From contig NZ_VWNF01000048.1 of assembly GCF_008711175.1 (NCBI RefSeq), positions 62,001 to 126,000 on the forward strand: 64,000 nucleotides of DNA, read 5' to 3'. The stretch comes from Nesterenkonia ebinurensis (GTDB lineage: Bacteria > Actinomycetota > Actinomycetes > Actinomycetales > Micrococcaceae). Shown here piece after piece: positions 21,850-31,660 of the stretch (position 1 is its first letter; every line of letters starts with the position of its first letter). The notes under the pieces are model-generated. The model was not told where the DNA came from. It ran no database searches and saw only the letters and a program-made list of their open reading frames with translations. The position numbers were made by a program, and so were the translations under genes.

Positions 21850-23748
21850 TCACTTCTTAGCCTTCTCCTTGGCGTTGCCCTCATCGGAGCTCAGCGCGGC
21901 GATGAAGGCCTCCTGGGGAACCTCCACGGTGCCGACCATCTTCATCCGCTTCTTGCCCTCCTTCTGCTTCTCCAACAGCTTGCGCTTACGGCTGATGTCA
22001 CCGCCGTAGCACTTGGAGAGCACATCCTTGCGGATGGCGCGGATGTTCTCACGGGCAATGATCCGCGAGCCGATGGCGGCTTGGATGGGCACCTCGAACT
22101 GCTGGCGTGGGATGAGCTCCTTGAGCTTGGAGGCCATCTTGACCCCGTAGGAGTAGGCATGATCGCGGTGAGTGATCGCGGAGAAGGCGTCCACCTTATC
22201 GCCCTGCAGCAGGATGTCCACCTTGACCAGGTCGGCGGCCTGCTCCCCGGAAGCCTGCCAGTTCAGCGAGGCGTACCCCTTGGTGCGGGATTTCAGCTGG
22301 TCGAAGAAGTCGAAGACGATCTCGGCCAGGGGCATCTTGTAGCGAATCTCCACCCGCTCCTCGGAGAGGTAGTCCATACCCTCCATTCGGCCCCGGCGGG
22401 ACTGGCAGAGCTCCATCACCGCACCGATGTACTCGGCGGGCACGATGATGGTGGCATCCACCACCGGTTCGCGTATCTCGAGAATCTTGCCCTCGGGGAA
22501 CTCGCTGGGGTTGGTCACCGTAGAGACCTCACCGTCCTCGCCGGTGACCTGGTACACCACGTTGGGGGCGGTGGAGATCAGCTCCAGGTTGTACTCCTGC
22601 TCCAGGCGTTCCCGGGTGATCTCCAGGTGCAGCAGACCCAGGAAGCCCACCCGGAAGCCGAAGCCCAGGGCGGTGGAGGTCTCTGGCTCAAAGTTCAGGG
22701 CGGCATCGTTGAGCTGGAGCTTCTCCAGGGCCTCACGCAGCACTGGAAAGTCGGAGCCGTCGATGGGGAAGAGGCCGGAGAAGACCATAGGCTTGGGATC
22801 CTCGTAGCCGCCGATGATCTCAACTGCGGGGTTCTTGGCTGAGGTGACGGTGTCACCGACCTTGGACTGGCGGACATCCTTCACCCCGGTGATGAGGTAG
22901 CCCACCTCGCCGACGCCGAGCCCCTTGGTCGCCTCCGGTTCAGGTGAAGAGACGCCGATCTCCAGCAGCTCATGGGTGACCCCGGTGGACATCATCTGGA
23001 TCTTCTCGCGGTGGCTGAGCTGGCCGTCCACCACCCGCACAAAGGTGACCACACCGCGGTAGGTGTCGTAGACGGAGTCGAAGATCATGGCCCGGGCCGG
23101 AGCGTCGGCCTGCCCCTCTGGGGCAGGAACCTCCTCCACGATCCTGTCCAGCAGAGCCTCCACACCCTCCCCGGTCTTGCCGGAGACCCGCAGCACGTCG
23201 TCGGGTTCGCAGCCGATCAGGTGAGCCAGTTCCTCGGCGTACTTGTCCGGCATGGCAGCCGGCAGGTCGATCTTGTTCAGCACCGGGATGATGGCCAGAT
23301 CATGTTCCATGGCCAGATAGAGGTTGGCCAGGGTCTGCGCCTCGATGCCCTGGGCGGCATCGACCAGCAGCAGAGCTCCCTCGCAGGCGGCCAGGGATCG
23401 GGAGACCTCGTAGCTGAAGTCCACGTGCCCGGGGGTGTCGATCATGTGGAAGGCGAAGGTCTCCCCCGCGTACTCCCAGGGCATCCGCACCGCCTGGGAC
23501 TTGATGGTGATACCGCGTTCACGCTCGATGTCCATTCGGTCCAGGTACTGAGCCTTCATATCACGCGGCTGGACCACGCCGGTCAGCTGCAGCATTCGGT
23601 CGGCCAGGGTGGACTTGCCGTGGTCGATATGCGCGATGATGCAGAAGTTGCGGGTCGCCGCAGGGTCGGTCTGAGCAGGCACGAGGGGCTTGCTGGCCTT
23701 GGGTGACACGAGCTTGGCTTGGTCCTTCAGTCGGCGGGTGGGAATCAA
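21850..23748 (-). CDS. lepA: Elongation factor 4 (LepA)
   Basis: A 632-residue translational GTPase that back-translocates or remodels stalled ribosomes. G1 is [10 protein letters not shown]3 DTPGHVDF, G4 NKID. Beyond the EF-G-like domains, the LepA-specific C-terminal domain ends [20 protein letters not shown]. The N-terminal ~25 residues are an actinobacterial extension. hemW follows on the same strand 91 bases downstream, a common pairing. Confidence 0.97.
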   Translation of the reverse strand: MIPTRRLKDQAKLVSPKASKPLVPAQTDPAATRNFCIIAHIDHGKSTLADRMLQLTGVVQPRDMKAQYLDRMDIERERGITIKSQAVRMPWEYAGETFAFHMIDTPGHVDFSYEVSRSLAACEGALLLVDAAQGIEAQTLANLYLAMEHDLAIIPVLNKIDLPAAMPDKYAEELAHLIGCEPDDVLRVSGKTGEGVEALLDRIVEEVPAPEGQADAPARAMIFDSVYDTYRGVVTFVRVVDGQLSHREKIQMMSTGVTHELLEIGVSSPEPEATKGLGVGEVGYLITGVKDVRQSKVGDTVTSAKNPAVEIIGGYEDPKPMVFSGLFPIDGSDFPVLREALEKLQLNDAALNFEPETSTALGFGFRVGFLGLLHLEITRERLEQEYNLELISTAPNVVYQVTGEDGEVSTVTNPSEFPEGKILEIREPVVDATIIVPAEYIGAVMELCQSRRGRMEGMDYLSEERVEIRYKMPLAEIVFDFFDQLKSRTKGYASLNWQASGEQAADLVKVDILLQGDKVDAFSAITHRDHAYSYGVKMASKLKELIPRQQFEVPIQAAIGSRIIARENIRAIRKDVLSKCYGGDISRKRKLLEKQKEGKKRMKMVGTVEVPQEAFIAALSSDEGNAKEKAKK

Positions 23749-23766
23749 TGGTCCATCATACGGCGA

Positions 23767-23796
23767 GGGCCCCGCACGCAGTCACGTGCGAGGCCC
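23767..23796 (-). terminator. Hairpin upstream of the rpsT 3' side
   Basis: GGGCCCCGCACG and CGTGCGAGGCCC form a 12-bp stem with one mismatch and a 6-base loop, just downstream of the rpsT stop codon. It would terminate the short rpsT transcript before lepA. Confidence 0.65.
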
Positions 23797-23832
23797 CGTC
23801 CGGGGTTAACCAGGGCGAGTGGCCGCTCAGAC

Positions 23833-24093
23833 TTACAAGGACTGCACCAACTGTGCAATGCCTGATTTGCGGTTGGCTGCCTGGTTCTTGTGGATAACGC
23901 CCTTGGACACGGCCTTATCCAGCTTGCGGGCGGCCTCGCGCTGTGCGGTGGCAGCGGCGTCCTTATCACCGGACTCCACGGCCTTGCGGACCTTCTTCAC
24001 CGCGGTCTTCAGCTCAGACTTCACAGCCTGGTTGCGCTGACGGCGCTTCTCGTTGGTGAGGATGCGCTTCTTCTGGGACTTGATGTTTGCCAC
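23833..24093 (-). CDS. rpsT: 30S ribosomal protein S20
   Basis: An 86-residue basic ribosomal protein binding 16S rRNA. It opens [20 protein letters not shown], the family signature, and ends GIAQLVQSL. It is monocistronic, between holA and lepA, the usual location. The 216 bases upstream should hold its promoter. Confidence 0.97.
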   Translation of the reverse strand: MANIKSQKKRILTNEKRRQRNQAVKSELKTAVKKVRKAVESGDKDAAATAQREAARKLDKAVSKGVIHKNQAANRKSGIAQLVQSL

Positions 24094-24309
24094 AGGTGTT
24101 TTCCTTAGCTTGTTGTGCTTGTCATGATCAGCACTGCCCGGACAGCGCGACCCTTGTGGGGCACGCTTTGCGACGGCGGAAGTTTTCAGTGGTGTGGGGC
24201 ACCTTGGCGATTCACGCTCCGGCTCTTCAGGTAGAGGGGCCCATGAGCTGGTGCGTGCTGATGCCGTCGTCAGGCAGTGCGCGGCCCGTTCGGACCGCAG
24301 ACACTAGCT

Positions 24310-25308
24310 TCAAATCTTAGCAGAAATCGCCGCGATTGCCTTCTCCACCGCGTATTCCGGTGTCCTGGAGACTCCTTTGACTTCGGCATCGGCCTGGGCC
24401 ACCGACTCCACCGCTGCCGCAGCGGCACGCGGGGTCCACCGGCGGGCCAGCTGGGAGGCCTGCTGAAGCTGCCAGGGCGCCATCTTCAATGTCTTGGCCA
24501 ATTCCGCCTGCGCGCCGCGGTGGTCCACCAGGGCGGCGATCTGGCGGGCCTTCAGCGCCAACGCCGCGGTGACCGCCACTGGCGAGACCCCGGTGGCTAT
24601 GGCGTGCCGGTAGAGCCGCAGGGCGGCCTCGGACCTGCCTTCGAAGGCGGCGTCGGCTACTTTGAAGGCGGTGGCCTCCACCCGACCGCCGAAGTACTTA
24701 TCCACATGCTCAGCGGTGATATCCCCAGGCACATCGCGCATCAGCTGGCTGGCTGCGCTGCCGAGGTCGGAGAGGCTGGAGCCGGCGGCGGAGACCAGGG
24801 CGCGGGCGGCGTCGGGATGGATGGTGCGCCCGGCGGCCCGGTATTCGTGGCGCACGAAGTCAAGCTTGTCATTGTCCGACTTCACCGGGGAACAGTCCAC
24901 GACGACGCCACTGGCGCTCACCGCGTCCAGAAGCTTCTTGCCCCGGTTGCCGCCTGAGTGCCGCAGGATCAGGGTCACTTCGGGGTCGGGGGGCTCCTGC
25001 AGGAAGCGCAGGGCGTCTTCCAAGAAGGTGTCGTTCATCTGGGCGAGGTCCTCGCCCAGGATCAGCCGCGGTTCGCCGAACAGGGACGGCGAGGCCAGGG
25101 TGGCCAGTTCGCCGGGGGCGGCTGCGGCGACGTCGAACCGGGTGTACTCCAGCTGGGCGTGCTGAGCCTTCAGCGCGGCTTTGATCCGGTCCAGGGCGCG
25201 GGTGGCCACATAGTCCTCGGAGCCCTTGAGCAGGATCAGCGGGGCAGGCTCCACCGTGCGGAAGTCGGGGCCGGAGGGTTTGGCCCGGCTGGCTGATCTC
25301 GGCGGCAT
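24310..25308 (-). CDS. holA: DNA polymerase III delta subunit
   Basis: A 332-residue clamp-loader subunit that opens the beta clamp. It starts with a ~20-residue basic leader; PLILLKGSEDYVATRALDRI then begins the AAA-like domain. Arg-rich and LILRHSGGNRGKKLL segments fit domain II, and the C-terminal collar domain (KMAPWQLQQASQLARRW) is complete. It lies upstream of rpsT, the conserved order, and 11 bases separate it from the preceding small membrane protein gene, which marks the accessory cassette border. Confidence 0.94.
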   Translation of the reverse strand: MPPRSASRAKPSGPDFRTVEPAPLILLKGSEDYVATRALDRIKAALKAQHAQLEYTRFDVAAAAPGELATLASPSLFGEPRLILGEDLAQMNDTFLEDALRFLQEPPDPEVTLILRHSGGNRGKKLLDAVSASGVVVDCSPVKSDNDKLDFVRHEYRAAGRTIHPDAARALVSAAGSSLSDLGSAASQLMRDVPGDITAEHVDKYFGGRVEATAFKVADAAFEGRSEAALRLYRHAIATGVSPVAVTAALALKARQIAALVDHRGAQAELAKTLKMAPWQLQQASQLARRWTPRAAAAAVESVAQADAEVKGVSRTPEYAVEKAIAAISAKI

Positions 25309-25318
25309 AGGCAGTAGC

Positions 25319-25807
25319 CTACTCGCGGCCCTTCGCCATCACCCCTGCAGCGCGCCGTTGAGCGAGTAACAGCCAAAGGCCGACAGCAAACAACGGCAGC
25401 GCGGAAGCACCTGCGTAGACCAGTGAAGGACCAAGAGAGCCCTCAGCCCACCACCAGAAGCTCGCGAGCGCACCCCAGTCACTGAAAAGTGGTTCTGGAA
25501 TAAAAAGTGCGTACCACAAACCGGTCAAGAGCATTGCCAGAAAATAGTGGCGGGGTCGCAGGCCCCGGCTTCTCCGTAGCAAAAGCAAAAGCCCCACCAC
25601 CACCGGAAGAATCGCCGCAGTGAAAATCACTGTCGGTGCAACGTCCCACTCATGGACTTTGAAATAGGACTCCACAAATATGAGAGCAAACAGATACCCG
25701 CAAACAACGAGCTCGACACGCCCTTCCCCCAATCGCATAGCAGAGATCCATGCCCCACCACCGGCGTCAATATTCTCGCGCTGCATCTCAGCAATTCGGG
25801 GTCGCAT
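25319..25807 (-). CDS. Four-helix membrane protein of the Cys-rich cassette
   Basis: A 162-residue protein with the start placed at 25807, where GGAG lies 8 bases upstream of ATG. The open frame extends upstream, but that part is inside the preceding gene in another frame. Four hydrophobic segments are visible (VELVVCGYLFALIFVE, IFTAAILPVVVGLLLLL, YFLAMLLTGLWYALF, SALPLFAVGLWLLLA). It overlaps the Cys-rich protein gene by 20 bases, so the two are translationally coupled. No family is recognised; immunity or maturation of the upstream product is a guess from context. Confidence 0.6.
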   Translation of the reverse strand: MRPRIAEMQRENIDAGGGAWISAMRLGEGRVELVVCGYLFALIFVESYFKVHEWDVAPTVIFTAAILPVVVGLLLLLRRSRGLRPRHYFLAMLLTGLWYALFIPEPLFSDWGALASFWWWAEGSLGPSLVYAGASALPLFAVGLWLLLAQRRAAGVMAKGRE

Positions 25808-26864
25808 AGTAACAGCTCCATGACTGGCAACAGGCTTGAGCTGCGGAGGCACATCGAACCACCACGCAAGCCACGCAACGGACTGGGTTGACACACTGGA
25901 GGGCACATCGCAAGCATCGGCTGGCCATACACCCGTATGCATTCTGAGAACAGAGGCACGCCCAACAGGGCTGATTACACCGGGAATCACCAGCGCATTC
26001 ACTATTAGCCCCAATCGGACCACCCATATTGTGGTAGGCCACCCCATTTTCCGCAGCACCCAGAAGGTGAACCTCCGGCTCATCTCCTGTTCCCTTGACC
26101 GACCAAAACACCGCTCGCGACTCAGACTTGGCGATGCCCTCATTCGGACTTGTACGGTAGACCGCCAATACCCCGGACGGGAGAGCCAGGGCCGTCACAT
26201 GGGTCACCGCCCCATCATCACGGTATCGACCACCGAAGATATCCTCCGACCACGCACTGGGCTCCGAACTGATGCTTCGCAGCCCCTCCTCGATTTGCGA
26301 TCGAGTCTGTTTCGGCACTACTTCCAGCATCGCATTCAACGTCGGTTGAACCTGATCGTGCACAAGTTCTGAGAGCCCTTGAGACGGCGATACAGCTCCG
26401 TCATCAATGAGCTCACCAATCCCATCGCCATGAGCTTGTCCCGCTGCCGCGGCAGCGGGCAGCTTCGCGCCGCCTAAGATTGATACTCCAGCAACAACTC
26501 CTAACCCTGCACGGACAAAAGAGGCCCTTGACAATTGACCGGAATCTTGTCCCGGCACCCTCTGGTGTACTAAATCTCCGAGAATCCGAAGAATCTTGAA
26601 TGATCGCCTGAACCCGATCAAGCGAGGCAGCACAAACGCTACTTTCCTACCACTCCACGCTCTCACTTGCCCACGATCATCCACCTGCACCAAAGTCGGC
26701 CGCCACGGCGGACTCTCGCCGTAGACCTCATCTCGCCACTGCCGCATATCCGGCGCCATCAGCGGCATCACCTCGAGGGCTTCGCCAACTTCCTCCGCAA
26801 TTTCGACGGCCATCCGGGAACACGTGCCGCAAGACCCGTCGTAGCCCAATACCAAACGTTTCAT
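25788..26864 (-). CDS. Fulvocin C-related, cysteine-rich secreted-type protein with thioredoxin-like N-terminus
   Basis: A 358-residue protein starting at ATG 26864, seven to thirteen bases after a GAAGGGG ribosome site. Residues 1-100 look like a thiol-oxidoreductase/DUF393-like domain, with CxxC at Cys12/Cys15 (GSCGTC) and a conserved PPWRPTLVQV. Residues 112-141 (SRASFVRAGLGVVAGVSILG, then AAAAAG) resemble a degenerate Tat signal inside the chain. The last ~69 residues hold 16 cysteines, including CNQPCWACLC and ACCQSWSC. This layout matches actinobacterial proteins annotated as bacteriocin fulvocin C-related. Bacteriocin activity is not shown. Base composition is lower in GC than the neighbours. 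Confidence 0.65.
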   Translation of the reverse strand: MKRLVLGYDGSCGTCSRMAVEIAEEVGEALEVMPLMAPDMRQWRDEVYGESPPWRPTLVQVDDRGQVRAWSGRKVAFVLPRLIGFRRSFKILRILGDLVHQRVPGQDSGQLSRASFVRAGLGVVAGVSILGGAKLPAAAAAGQAHGDGIGELIDDGAVSPSQGLSELVHDQVQPTLNAMLEVVPKQTRSQIEEGLRSISSEPSAWSEDIFGGRYRDDGAVTHVTALALPSGVLAVYRTSPNEGIAKSESRAVFWSVKGTGDEPEVHLLGAAENGVAYHNMGGPIGANSECAGDSRCNQPCWACLCSQNAYGCMASRCLRCALQCVNPVRCVACVVVRCASAAQACCQSWSCYYATPNC

Positions 26865-26972
26865 CCTCTGCCCCTTCACATGCAGTGCGCTAAGTCACTC
26901 GACGATGACAACACCAGGCAACACCAGACTAATCAGTGATTAACGAATCGGCAAGTAATTTCTGTCAGTTAA

Positions 26973-27278
26973 CTAAATGATGCCCGCGCGCACAACGTCT
27001 AAGGCTTTGCAGTACAGCCTATGAGCACGTCTCCCCTGAGGGGTCACCGCAATGATGGTCTGAGGCCGCTTGCCGAGGAACTGCTTGCGGACCTCGATCA
27101 ACCCTTCCTTCTCCAGGACTGAGACGTGTTTAGACAGCAAAGGGTCACTGCAGTCGAGTGCCTGCACCAATACCCGGAAAGTCACTGACTCCACACCCAC
27201 AAGGATTGACATGACCGCCAGTCGCATCGGCGAGTGAATCGCACTGTCGAGATGCTGCCGCGCTTGGGCAATATTCAT
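26973..27278 (-). CDS. Winged-helix transcriptional regulator
   Basis: A 101-residue DNA-binding protein of the HTH_34/ArsR-MarR-like type: SPMRLAVMSILVGVESVTFR leads into the helix-turn-helix DPLLSKHVSVLEKEGLIEVR, with the wing around GKRPQTIIAVTPQGR. It has no sensor domain or metal-binding cysteines apart from Cys43. It overlaps the peroxiredoxin gene by 4 bases (ATGA) and lies 108 AT-rich bases upstream of the Cys-rich gene, so it is a good candidate to control that cassette. Confidence 0.82.
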   Translation of the reverse strand: MNIAQARQHLDSAIHSPMRLAVMSILVGVESVTFRVLVQALDCSDPLLSKHVSVLEKEGLIEVRKQFLGKRPQTIIAVTPQGRRAHRLYCKALDVVRAGII

Positions 27279-27775
27279 AGTCCTTGCAACGATTCCACAA
27301 GATCTTCAATATTCCGAGCATCGGACTGAGGAGCCGAGACCACTGCTCGTACGGTCAGCTCCGCGTCCAGCACAAAAGTGTCCCGGGTGGGGCAGCCCAG
27401 CTCGGCGTTGAACGCGTCGTAGGACTTGGCGATCTGCCCATGCGGCCAGTGGTCGCTGAGCAGGTCAAACTCCACTGCCCCTGACTCGCTACCGCCCAGC
27501 TCCTCGGCGTAAGCTCGGAGGGTGTGCACCGAGTCGCAGCTGATGGCCAGCAGCCGGACGCCCAGGGCGGCAAACTCGGACCAGCGGTCATGGATCTCGG
27601 CCAGCTCTGAGCCGCAGATCCGGCTGAACGCATAGGGGTAGAACATCACGACGACGCCGCGGGCTCCCCTGAGTGCAGAGAGCTCCACTGTCTCGCCGAA
27701 CTGGTTGCGGGCAGTGAACTCCGGTGCGGGCTCACCAAGGGCGGGCCGACGGCGTCGTACTGGTTGTGCCGGCAC
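27275..27775 (-). CDS. Peroxiredoxin, AhpE-like
   Basis: A 166-residue thiol peroxidase. The start is a GTG at 27775, 5 bases after the DUF3052 stop; the longer frame runs into DUF3052. The peroxidatic cysteine sits in FYPYAFSRICGSEL, where the usual active-site pattern is Phe-Tyr-Pro...Thr-x-x-Cys; here Ser-Arg-Ile-Cys replaces it. ALGEPAPEFTARNQFGETVEL is the family's start. It reduces peroxides in the cytoplasm. The DUF3052-peroxiredoxin-aceE neighbourhood is common in Micrococcales. Confidence 0.87.
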   Translation of the reverse strand: MPAQPVRRRRPALGEPAPEFTARNQFGETVELSALRGARGVVVMFYPYAFSRICGSELAEIHDRWSEFAALGVRLLAISCDSVHTLRAYAEELGGSESGAVEFDLLSDHWPHGQIAKSYDAFNAELGCPTRDTFVLDAELTVRAVVSAPQSDARNIEDLVESLQGL

Positions 27776-27780
27776 AGCCG

Positions 27781-28218
27781 CTAAGACCAGGACTTGCGGT
27801 GCACAAGCCGGGTGGCGGACCATTCCGCACTAACCCCGGCGGAGGAGGTGACATGCAGCCCGGCATCGGTGGCCGCATCCTGAATCTCCACCGCAGGCAC
27901 ATAGCCTTCGCGGCCAGAACGCGGGGTCAGCAGCCAGACCATGCCGTGCTCTTCCAGGGTGGTCAGCGCGTCCAGCAAGGCGTCGGTCAGGTCATCGTCG
28001 CCGGCACGGAACCAGAGCAGCACAGCATCGACCACCTCCTGCTCGTCCTCATCGATGAGCGACTCGTCGAGAAGTTCGTCCAGGGCGTCACGGAGCGCAG
28101 CATCGACGTCGCTATCGGCCCCGATCTCCTGGACCAGGGAGTCAGCGCTCAGGCTGAGCTCCTCCAGCAGGCTGGTCTTGTCTACAACATTCGTGGCGGC
28201 ATGGCTGTTCTGTCCCAC
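27781..28218 (-). CDS. DUF3052 family protein
   Basis: A ~145-residue actinobacterial protein of unknown function, divergent from aceE as is typical. Conserved features are QEIGADSDVDAALRDALDEL, an acidic VVDAVLLWFRAGDDDLTDAL helix and WLLTPRSGREGYV. The start is uncertain: GTG at 28218 is preferred because homologues begin shortly before the acidic region, but the frame is open to 28269. It is followed closely by the peroxiredoxin gene. Confidence 0.82.
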   Translation of the reverse strand: MGQNSHAATNVVDKTSLLEELSLSADSLVQEIGADSDVDAALRDALDELLDESLIDEDEQEVVDAVLLWFRAGDDDLTDALLDALTTLEEHGMVWLLTPRSGREGYVPAVEIQDAATDAGLHVTSSAGVSAEWSATRLVHRKSWS

Positions 28219-28354
28219 ACAGCTAACGTTACGCGGATTTCGCGGTGAGCGGGAAGTGCGACACAACATGAAACCGGTAGAGTGAGGCCAAAGACCTCGA
28301 AAAGGGTCCTGCTGACGCGGGGCCGGTAAGACAACGCGTGAAAGGTGCCCAACT

Positions 28355-31081
28355 GTGAGCGCTGGCGAAGAGACATCACATATCCGCAGCGGACTGATCG
28401 ATCAGCTTCCGGATCTGGATCCGGAGGAGACCAGCGAGTGGATCGAGTCACTTGATCAGCTGGTGGAGGTGCACGGCACCGAACGCGCAGAGTACATCAT
28501 CCGCGCCCTGCTGCAGCGGGCCGGGGCCAAGTCCATCGGGGTGCCGATGGTCACCACCACCGACTACGTGAACACCATCCCGGTGGACCAGGAGCCTCAG
28601 TTCCCCGGGGATGAGGAGCTGGAGCGCCAGTACCGCCGAATCCTGCGCTGGAATGCGGCGATGATGGTGCACCGCGCCCAGCGCGAGGACATCGGTGTGG
28701 GCGGGCACATCTCCAGCTACGCCGGCGTGGCCACGCTCTACGAAGTGGGCTACAACCACTTCTTCCGCGGAGCCGACCACCCCGGCGGCGGCGACCAGAT
28801 CTTCTTCCAGGGGCACTCCTCCCCCGGCAACTACGCCCGGGCCTTCCTGGAGGGCCGGCTGAGCGAGAAGCACCTGGACGGCTTCCGTCAGGAGGTCTCC
28901 AAAGCCCCTTACGGACTGAGCTCCTACCCGCATCCGCGGCTGATGCCGGACTTCTGGCAGTTCCCCACCGTATCCATGGGCCTGGGTCCGATGAACGCGA
29001 TCTACCAGGCACAGTTCAACCGGTACCTGCACCACCGGGGCGTCAAGGACACCTCCGAGCAGAGCGTCTGGGCGTTCCTGGGCGACGGCGAGATGGATGA
29101 GCCGGAGTCCCGCGGCCTGCTGCAGCTGGCCGCCAACGAAAAGCTGGACAACCTGCACTTTGTGATCAACTGCAACCTGCAGCGGCTGGACGGCCCGGTG
29201 CGCGGCAACGGCAAGATCGTCCAGGAGCTGGAGGCCTTCTTCCGGGGTGCCGGCTGGAATGTGATCAAGGTGCTCTGGGGCCGCGAGTGGGACCACCTGC
29301 TGGAGAAGGACGACACCGGCGAGCTGGTCCGGATCATGAACGAGACCCTCGACGGCGACTACCAGACCTATAAGGCGGAGTCCGGTGAGTTTGTCCGGGA
29401 GCATTTCTTCGGCCGTTCGGCCAAGACCAAAGAGCTGGTCGCCGATATGTCTGACGACGAGATCTGGGGGCTGAAGCGCGGCGGCCACGACTACCAGAAG
29501 GTCTACGCCGCCTATAAGGCTGCGGTGGAGACCAAGGAGAAACCCACCGTGATCCTGGCCCAGACCGTCAAAGGCTATGGACTGGGGCCGAGCTTCGAGG
29601 GCCGTAATGCCACCCACCAGATGAAGAAGCTCACGGTGGATGACCTCAAGCGCTTCCGCGACACCCTGCGCATCCCGGTCAGCGATGAGCAGATCGAGGC
29701 CGACCCGTACACCGTGCCCTACTACCACCCCGGTGAGGATGCCCCGGAGATCGAGTACATGCGGGCTCGCCGCAAAGAGCTGGGCGGACCGCTGCCGGAG
29801 CGCCGGGTGCCCGCCAACACTCTGAACCTACCGGGCCAGAAAGCCTATGCCGGGGCCAAGAAGGGCTCTGGGAAGAACATGGCCGCCACCACCATGGCCT
29901 TTGTGCGCCTGCTGAGGGACCTGATGCGGGAGAAGGACTTCGGCTCCCGGATTGTGCCGATCGTGCCGGATGAGGCCCGCACCTTCGGCATGGACAGCTT
30001 CTTCCCCACCGCCAAGATCTACAACCCCAAGGGGCAGAACTACCTCTCGGTGGACCGGGAGCTGATGCTGGCCTATAAGGAGTCCCCGCAGGGCCAGCTG
30101 CTGCACCCTGGCATCAACGAGGCCGGGGCCACCGCGGCGTTCACCGCGGTGGGCACCTCGTACGCCACCCATGGTGAGCCGATGATTCCGTTCTACATCT
30201 TCTACTCGATGTTCGGGTTCCAGCGCACCGGTGACTCCTTCTGGGCTGCCGCTGATCAGATGACCCGTGGGTTCATCATCGGCGCCACTGCCGGGCGCAC
30301 CACACTGACCGGCGAGGGACTGCAGCACGCCGACGGGCACTCCCCGCTGCTGGCTGCCACCAATCCGGCAGTCAAACACTTCGACCCTGCCTTCGGCTAC
30401 GAGATCGCCCACATCATTGAGAACGGTCTCTACGAGATGTACGGAGACCACAGCGGCGACCACAACGTCATGTACTACCTCACCGTGTACAACGAGCCGG
30501 TGCAGCACCTGCCGGAGCCTGAGAACCTGGATGTGGAGGGTCTCAAGCGCGGCATCTACAAGCTGAAGGCAGCTGAGGCAGAAGGCCCCAAGGTGCAGCT
30601 GCTGGCATCAGGCGTCTCTGTTCCCTGGGCCCTGGAGGCGCAGCAGCTGCTGGCTGAAGACTGGGGAGTAAGTGCTGACGTATGGAGCGTGACCAGCTGG
30701 AATGAGCTGCGCCGCCAGGCCCTGCAGGTGGAACAGTCCGCCATGCTGGACCCTGAGCGGGAGCCGGAGGTCCCGTTCGTCACCAAGCAGCTGGAAGACG
30801 CTGAGGGCCCGATCGTGGCCTCCACCGACTACAACGCTGCAGTGCCTGACCAGATCCGCCAGTTCGTGCCCAATGACTTCGCCACTCTGGGCGCGGACAG
30901 CTACGGGTTCTCCGACACCCGTGCCGCTGCCCGACGGCACTTCAAGATCGACAGCCACTCCATGGTGGTCCGGGCTCTGCAGATGCTGGGCAAGAACAAG
31001 AAGGCAGCTCAGGCCATCGAGAAGTACAACCTCACCGATGTGAATGCCGGCACCTCCGGCACAACCGGCGGCGATGCTTAG
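28355..31081 (+). CDS. aceE: Pyruvate dehydrogenase E1 component, homodimeric
   Basis: A 908-residue thiamine diphosphate enzyme that decarboxylates pyruvate and acetylates the E2 lipoyl domain. The GTG start at 28355 gives [20 protein letters not shown]. The thiamine-binding motif is visible at [12 protein letters not shown] with [16 protein letters not shown] following. The C-terminal transketolase-like domain is complete. It is a single gene here, without aceF or lpd, which in this group lie elsewhere. Confidence 0.97.
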   Translation: MSAGEETSHIRSGLIDQLPDLDPEETSEWIESLDQLVEVHGTERAEYIIRALLQRAGAKSIGVPMVTTTDYVNTIPVDQEPQFPGDEELERQYRRILRWNAAMMVHRAQREDIGVGGHISSYAGVATLYEVGYNHFFRGADHPGGGDQIFFQGHSSPGNYARAFLEGRLSEKHLDGFRQEVSKAPYGLSSYPHPRLMPDFWQFPTVSMGLGPMNAIYQAQFNRYLHHRGVKDTSEQSVWAFLGDGEMDEPESRGLLQLAANEKLDNLHFVINCNLQRLDGPVRGNGKIVQELEAFFRGAGWNVIKVLWGREWDHLLEKDDTGELVRIMNETLDGDYQTYKAESGEFVREHFFGRSAKTKELVADMSDDEIWGLKRGGHDYQKVYAAYKAAVETKEKPTVILAQTVKGYGLGPSFEGRNATHQMKKLTVDDLKRFRDTLRIPVSDEQIEADPYTVPYYHPGEDAPEIEYMRARRKELGGPLPERRVPANTLNLPGQKAYAGAKKGSGKNMAATTMAFVRLLRDLMREKDFGSRIVPIVPDEARTFGMDSFFPTAKIYNPKGQNYLSVDRELMLAYKESPQGQLLHPGINEAGATAAFTAVGTSYATHGEPMIPFYIFYSMFGFQRTGDSFWAAADQMTRGFIIGATAGRTTLTGEGLQHADGHSPLLAATNPAVKHFDPAFGYEIAHIIENGLYEMYGDHSGDHNVMYYLTVYNEPVQHLPEPENLDVEGLKRGIYKLKAAEAEGPKVQLLASGVSVPWALEAQQLLAEDWGVSADVWSVTSWNELRRQALQVEQSAMLDPEREPEVPFVTKQLEDAEGPIVASTDYNAAVPDQIRQFVPNDFATLGADSYGFSDTRAAARRHFKIDSHSMVVRALQMLGKNKKAAQAIEKYNLTDVNAGTSGTTGGDA

Positions 31082-31325
31082 ACAGGTTCAGGCGTGCCGC
31101 GGCTGGAGGCAACACTGATCTAGCGTGTCTGACAGACCTCTCACCACTGCGTGGTAGCTGGACTGCGCCTGGCTCAGTCACACATGCCTGCGCCATTTCC
31201 TCCCTCGCCCAGCTTGCCAGCCACACCACGCAGCACGCCCTGACGTGACCCGCACAAATACTGGCGTGTTTGCACCGATCCCTGACCTCACGGCTCTCAC
31301 TCGCTACGGAGTCGGATGCTTTTCT

Positions 31326-31344
31326 CCCGACCGAACACGCAACT
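31326..31344. repeat. 19-bp repeat, copy 1
   Basis: CCCGACCGAACACGCAACT occurs here and again, identically and in the same orientation, at 32223-32241. Its reverse complement contains GTGTTCGGTCGGG, the core of the adjacent tandem repeat, so it is an inverted unit of the same family. Confidence 0.85.
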
Positions 31345-31366
31345 CAATAGATCCTCAGTCGGATGC

Positions 31367-31498
31367 GTGTTCGATGGGGTCGTTTGACGACCCAGTTAAG
31401 TGTTCGGTTGGGTTGTTTGGTGACCAAGTTGGGTGTCCGGTGGATGGTTTGACCGACACAGGTGGGTGTTCGGTCGGTCAGCTGGGGTGGGGTAGGAG
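31367..31498. repeat. 33-bp tandem repeat, four degenerate units
   Basis: GTGTTCG or GTGTCCG recurs at 31367, 31400, 31433 and 31466, an exact 33-base spacing. Units one and two agree at about three quarters of positions; later units are weaker. The core of a unit reads GTGTTCGGTTGGGTTGTTTG, followed by GTGACC. Two inverted copies lie nearby. It is not a CRISPR array since no unique spacers separate the units. Confidence 0.7.
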
Positions 31499-31660
31499 GG
31501 GGAGCGGTCTCCGGGGTGTGGTCGGTGCTCAGAATCCAACGACTCTCGCCAAGGAACTACGTTCCGCGTCGCTGTGGGTGGCAGCGCCCAGCGTCGACCC
31601 CGCCAAACACCGAAATGCCACAGCCTCATGTCAGATGGACGGTAACTAGCCTTGGTGAGG

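Larger units (their letters stand above)
31082..31660. other. Gene-free repeat region after aceE
   Basis: 579 bases with no convincing gene. The one long plus-strand frame (31245-31649) has no recognisable protein features apart from an 11-residue periodicity caused by the DNA repeat inside it, and no good ribosome site. The stretch holds a 33-bp tandem repeat and one copy of a 19-bp dispersed repeat. Confidence 0.6.

Noticed and set aside
28448-29728. A 426-codon minus-strand frame inside aceE
   Set aside because: It is a shadow of aceE with a His/Gly/Val-rich composition and no motif.
31367-31498. Possible CRISPR array
   Set aside because: Units abut with no distinct spacers, units drift, and no cas genes are present.
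31245-31649. A 134-codon frame with an 11-residue repeat
   Set aside because: The periodicity comes from the 33-bp DNA repeat. The flanking residues look random and there is no good ribosome site, so it is treated as DNA repeat.
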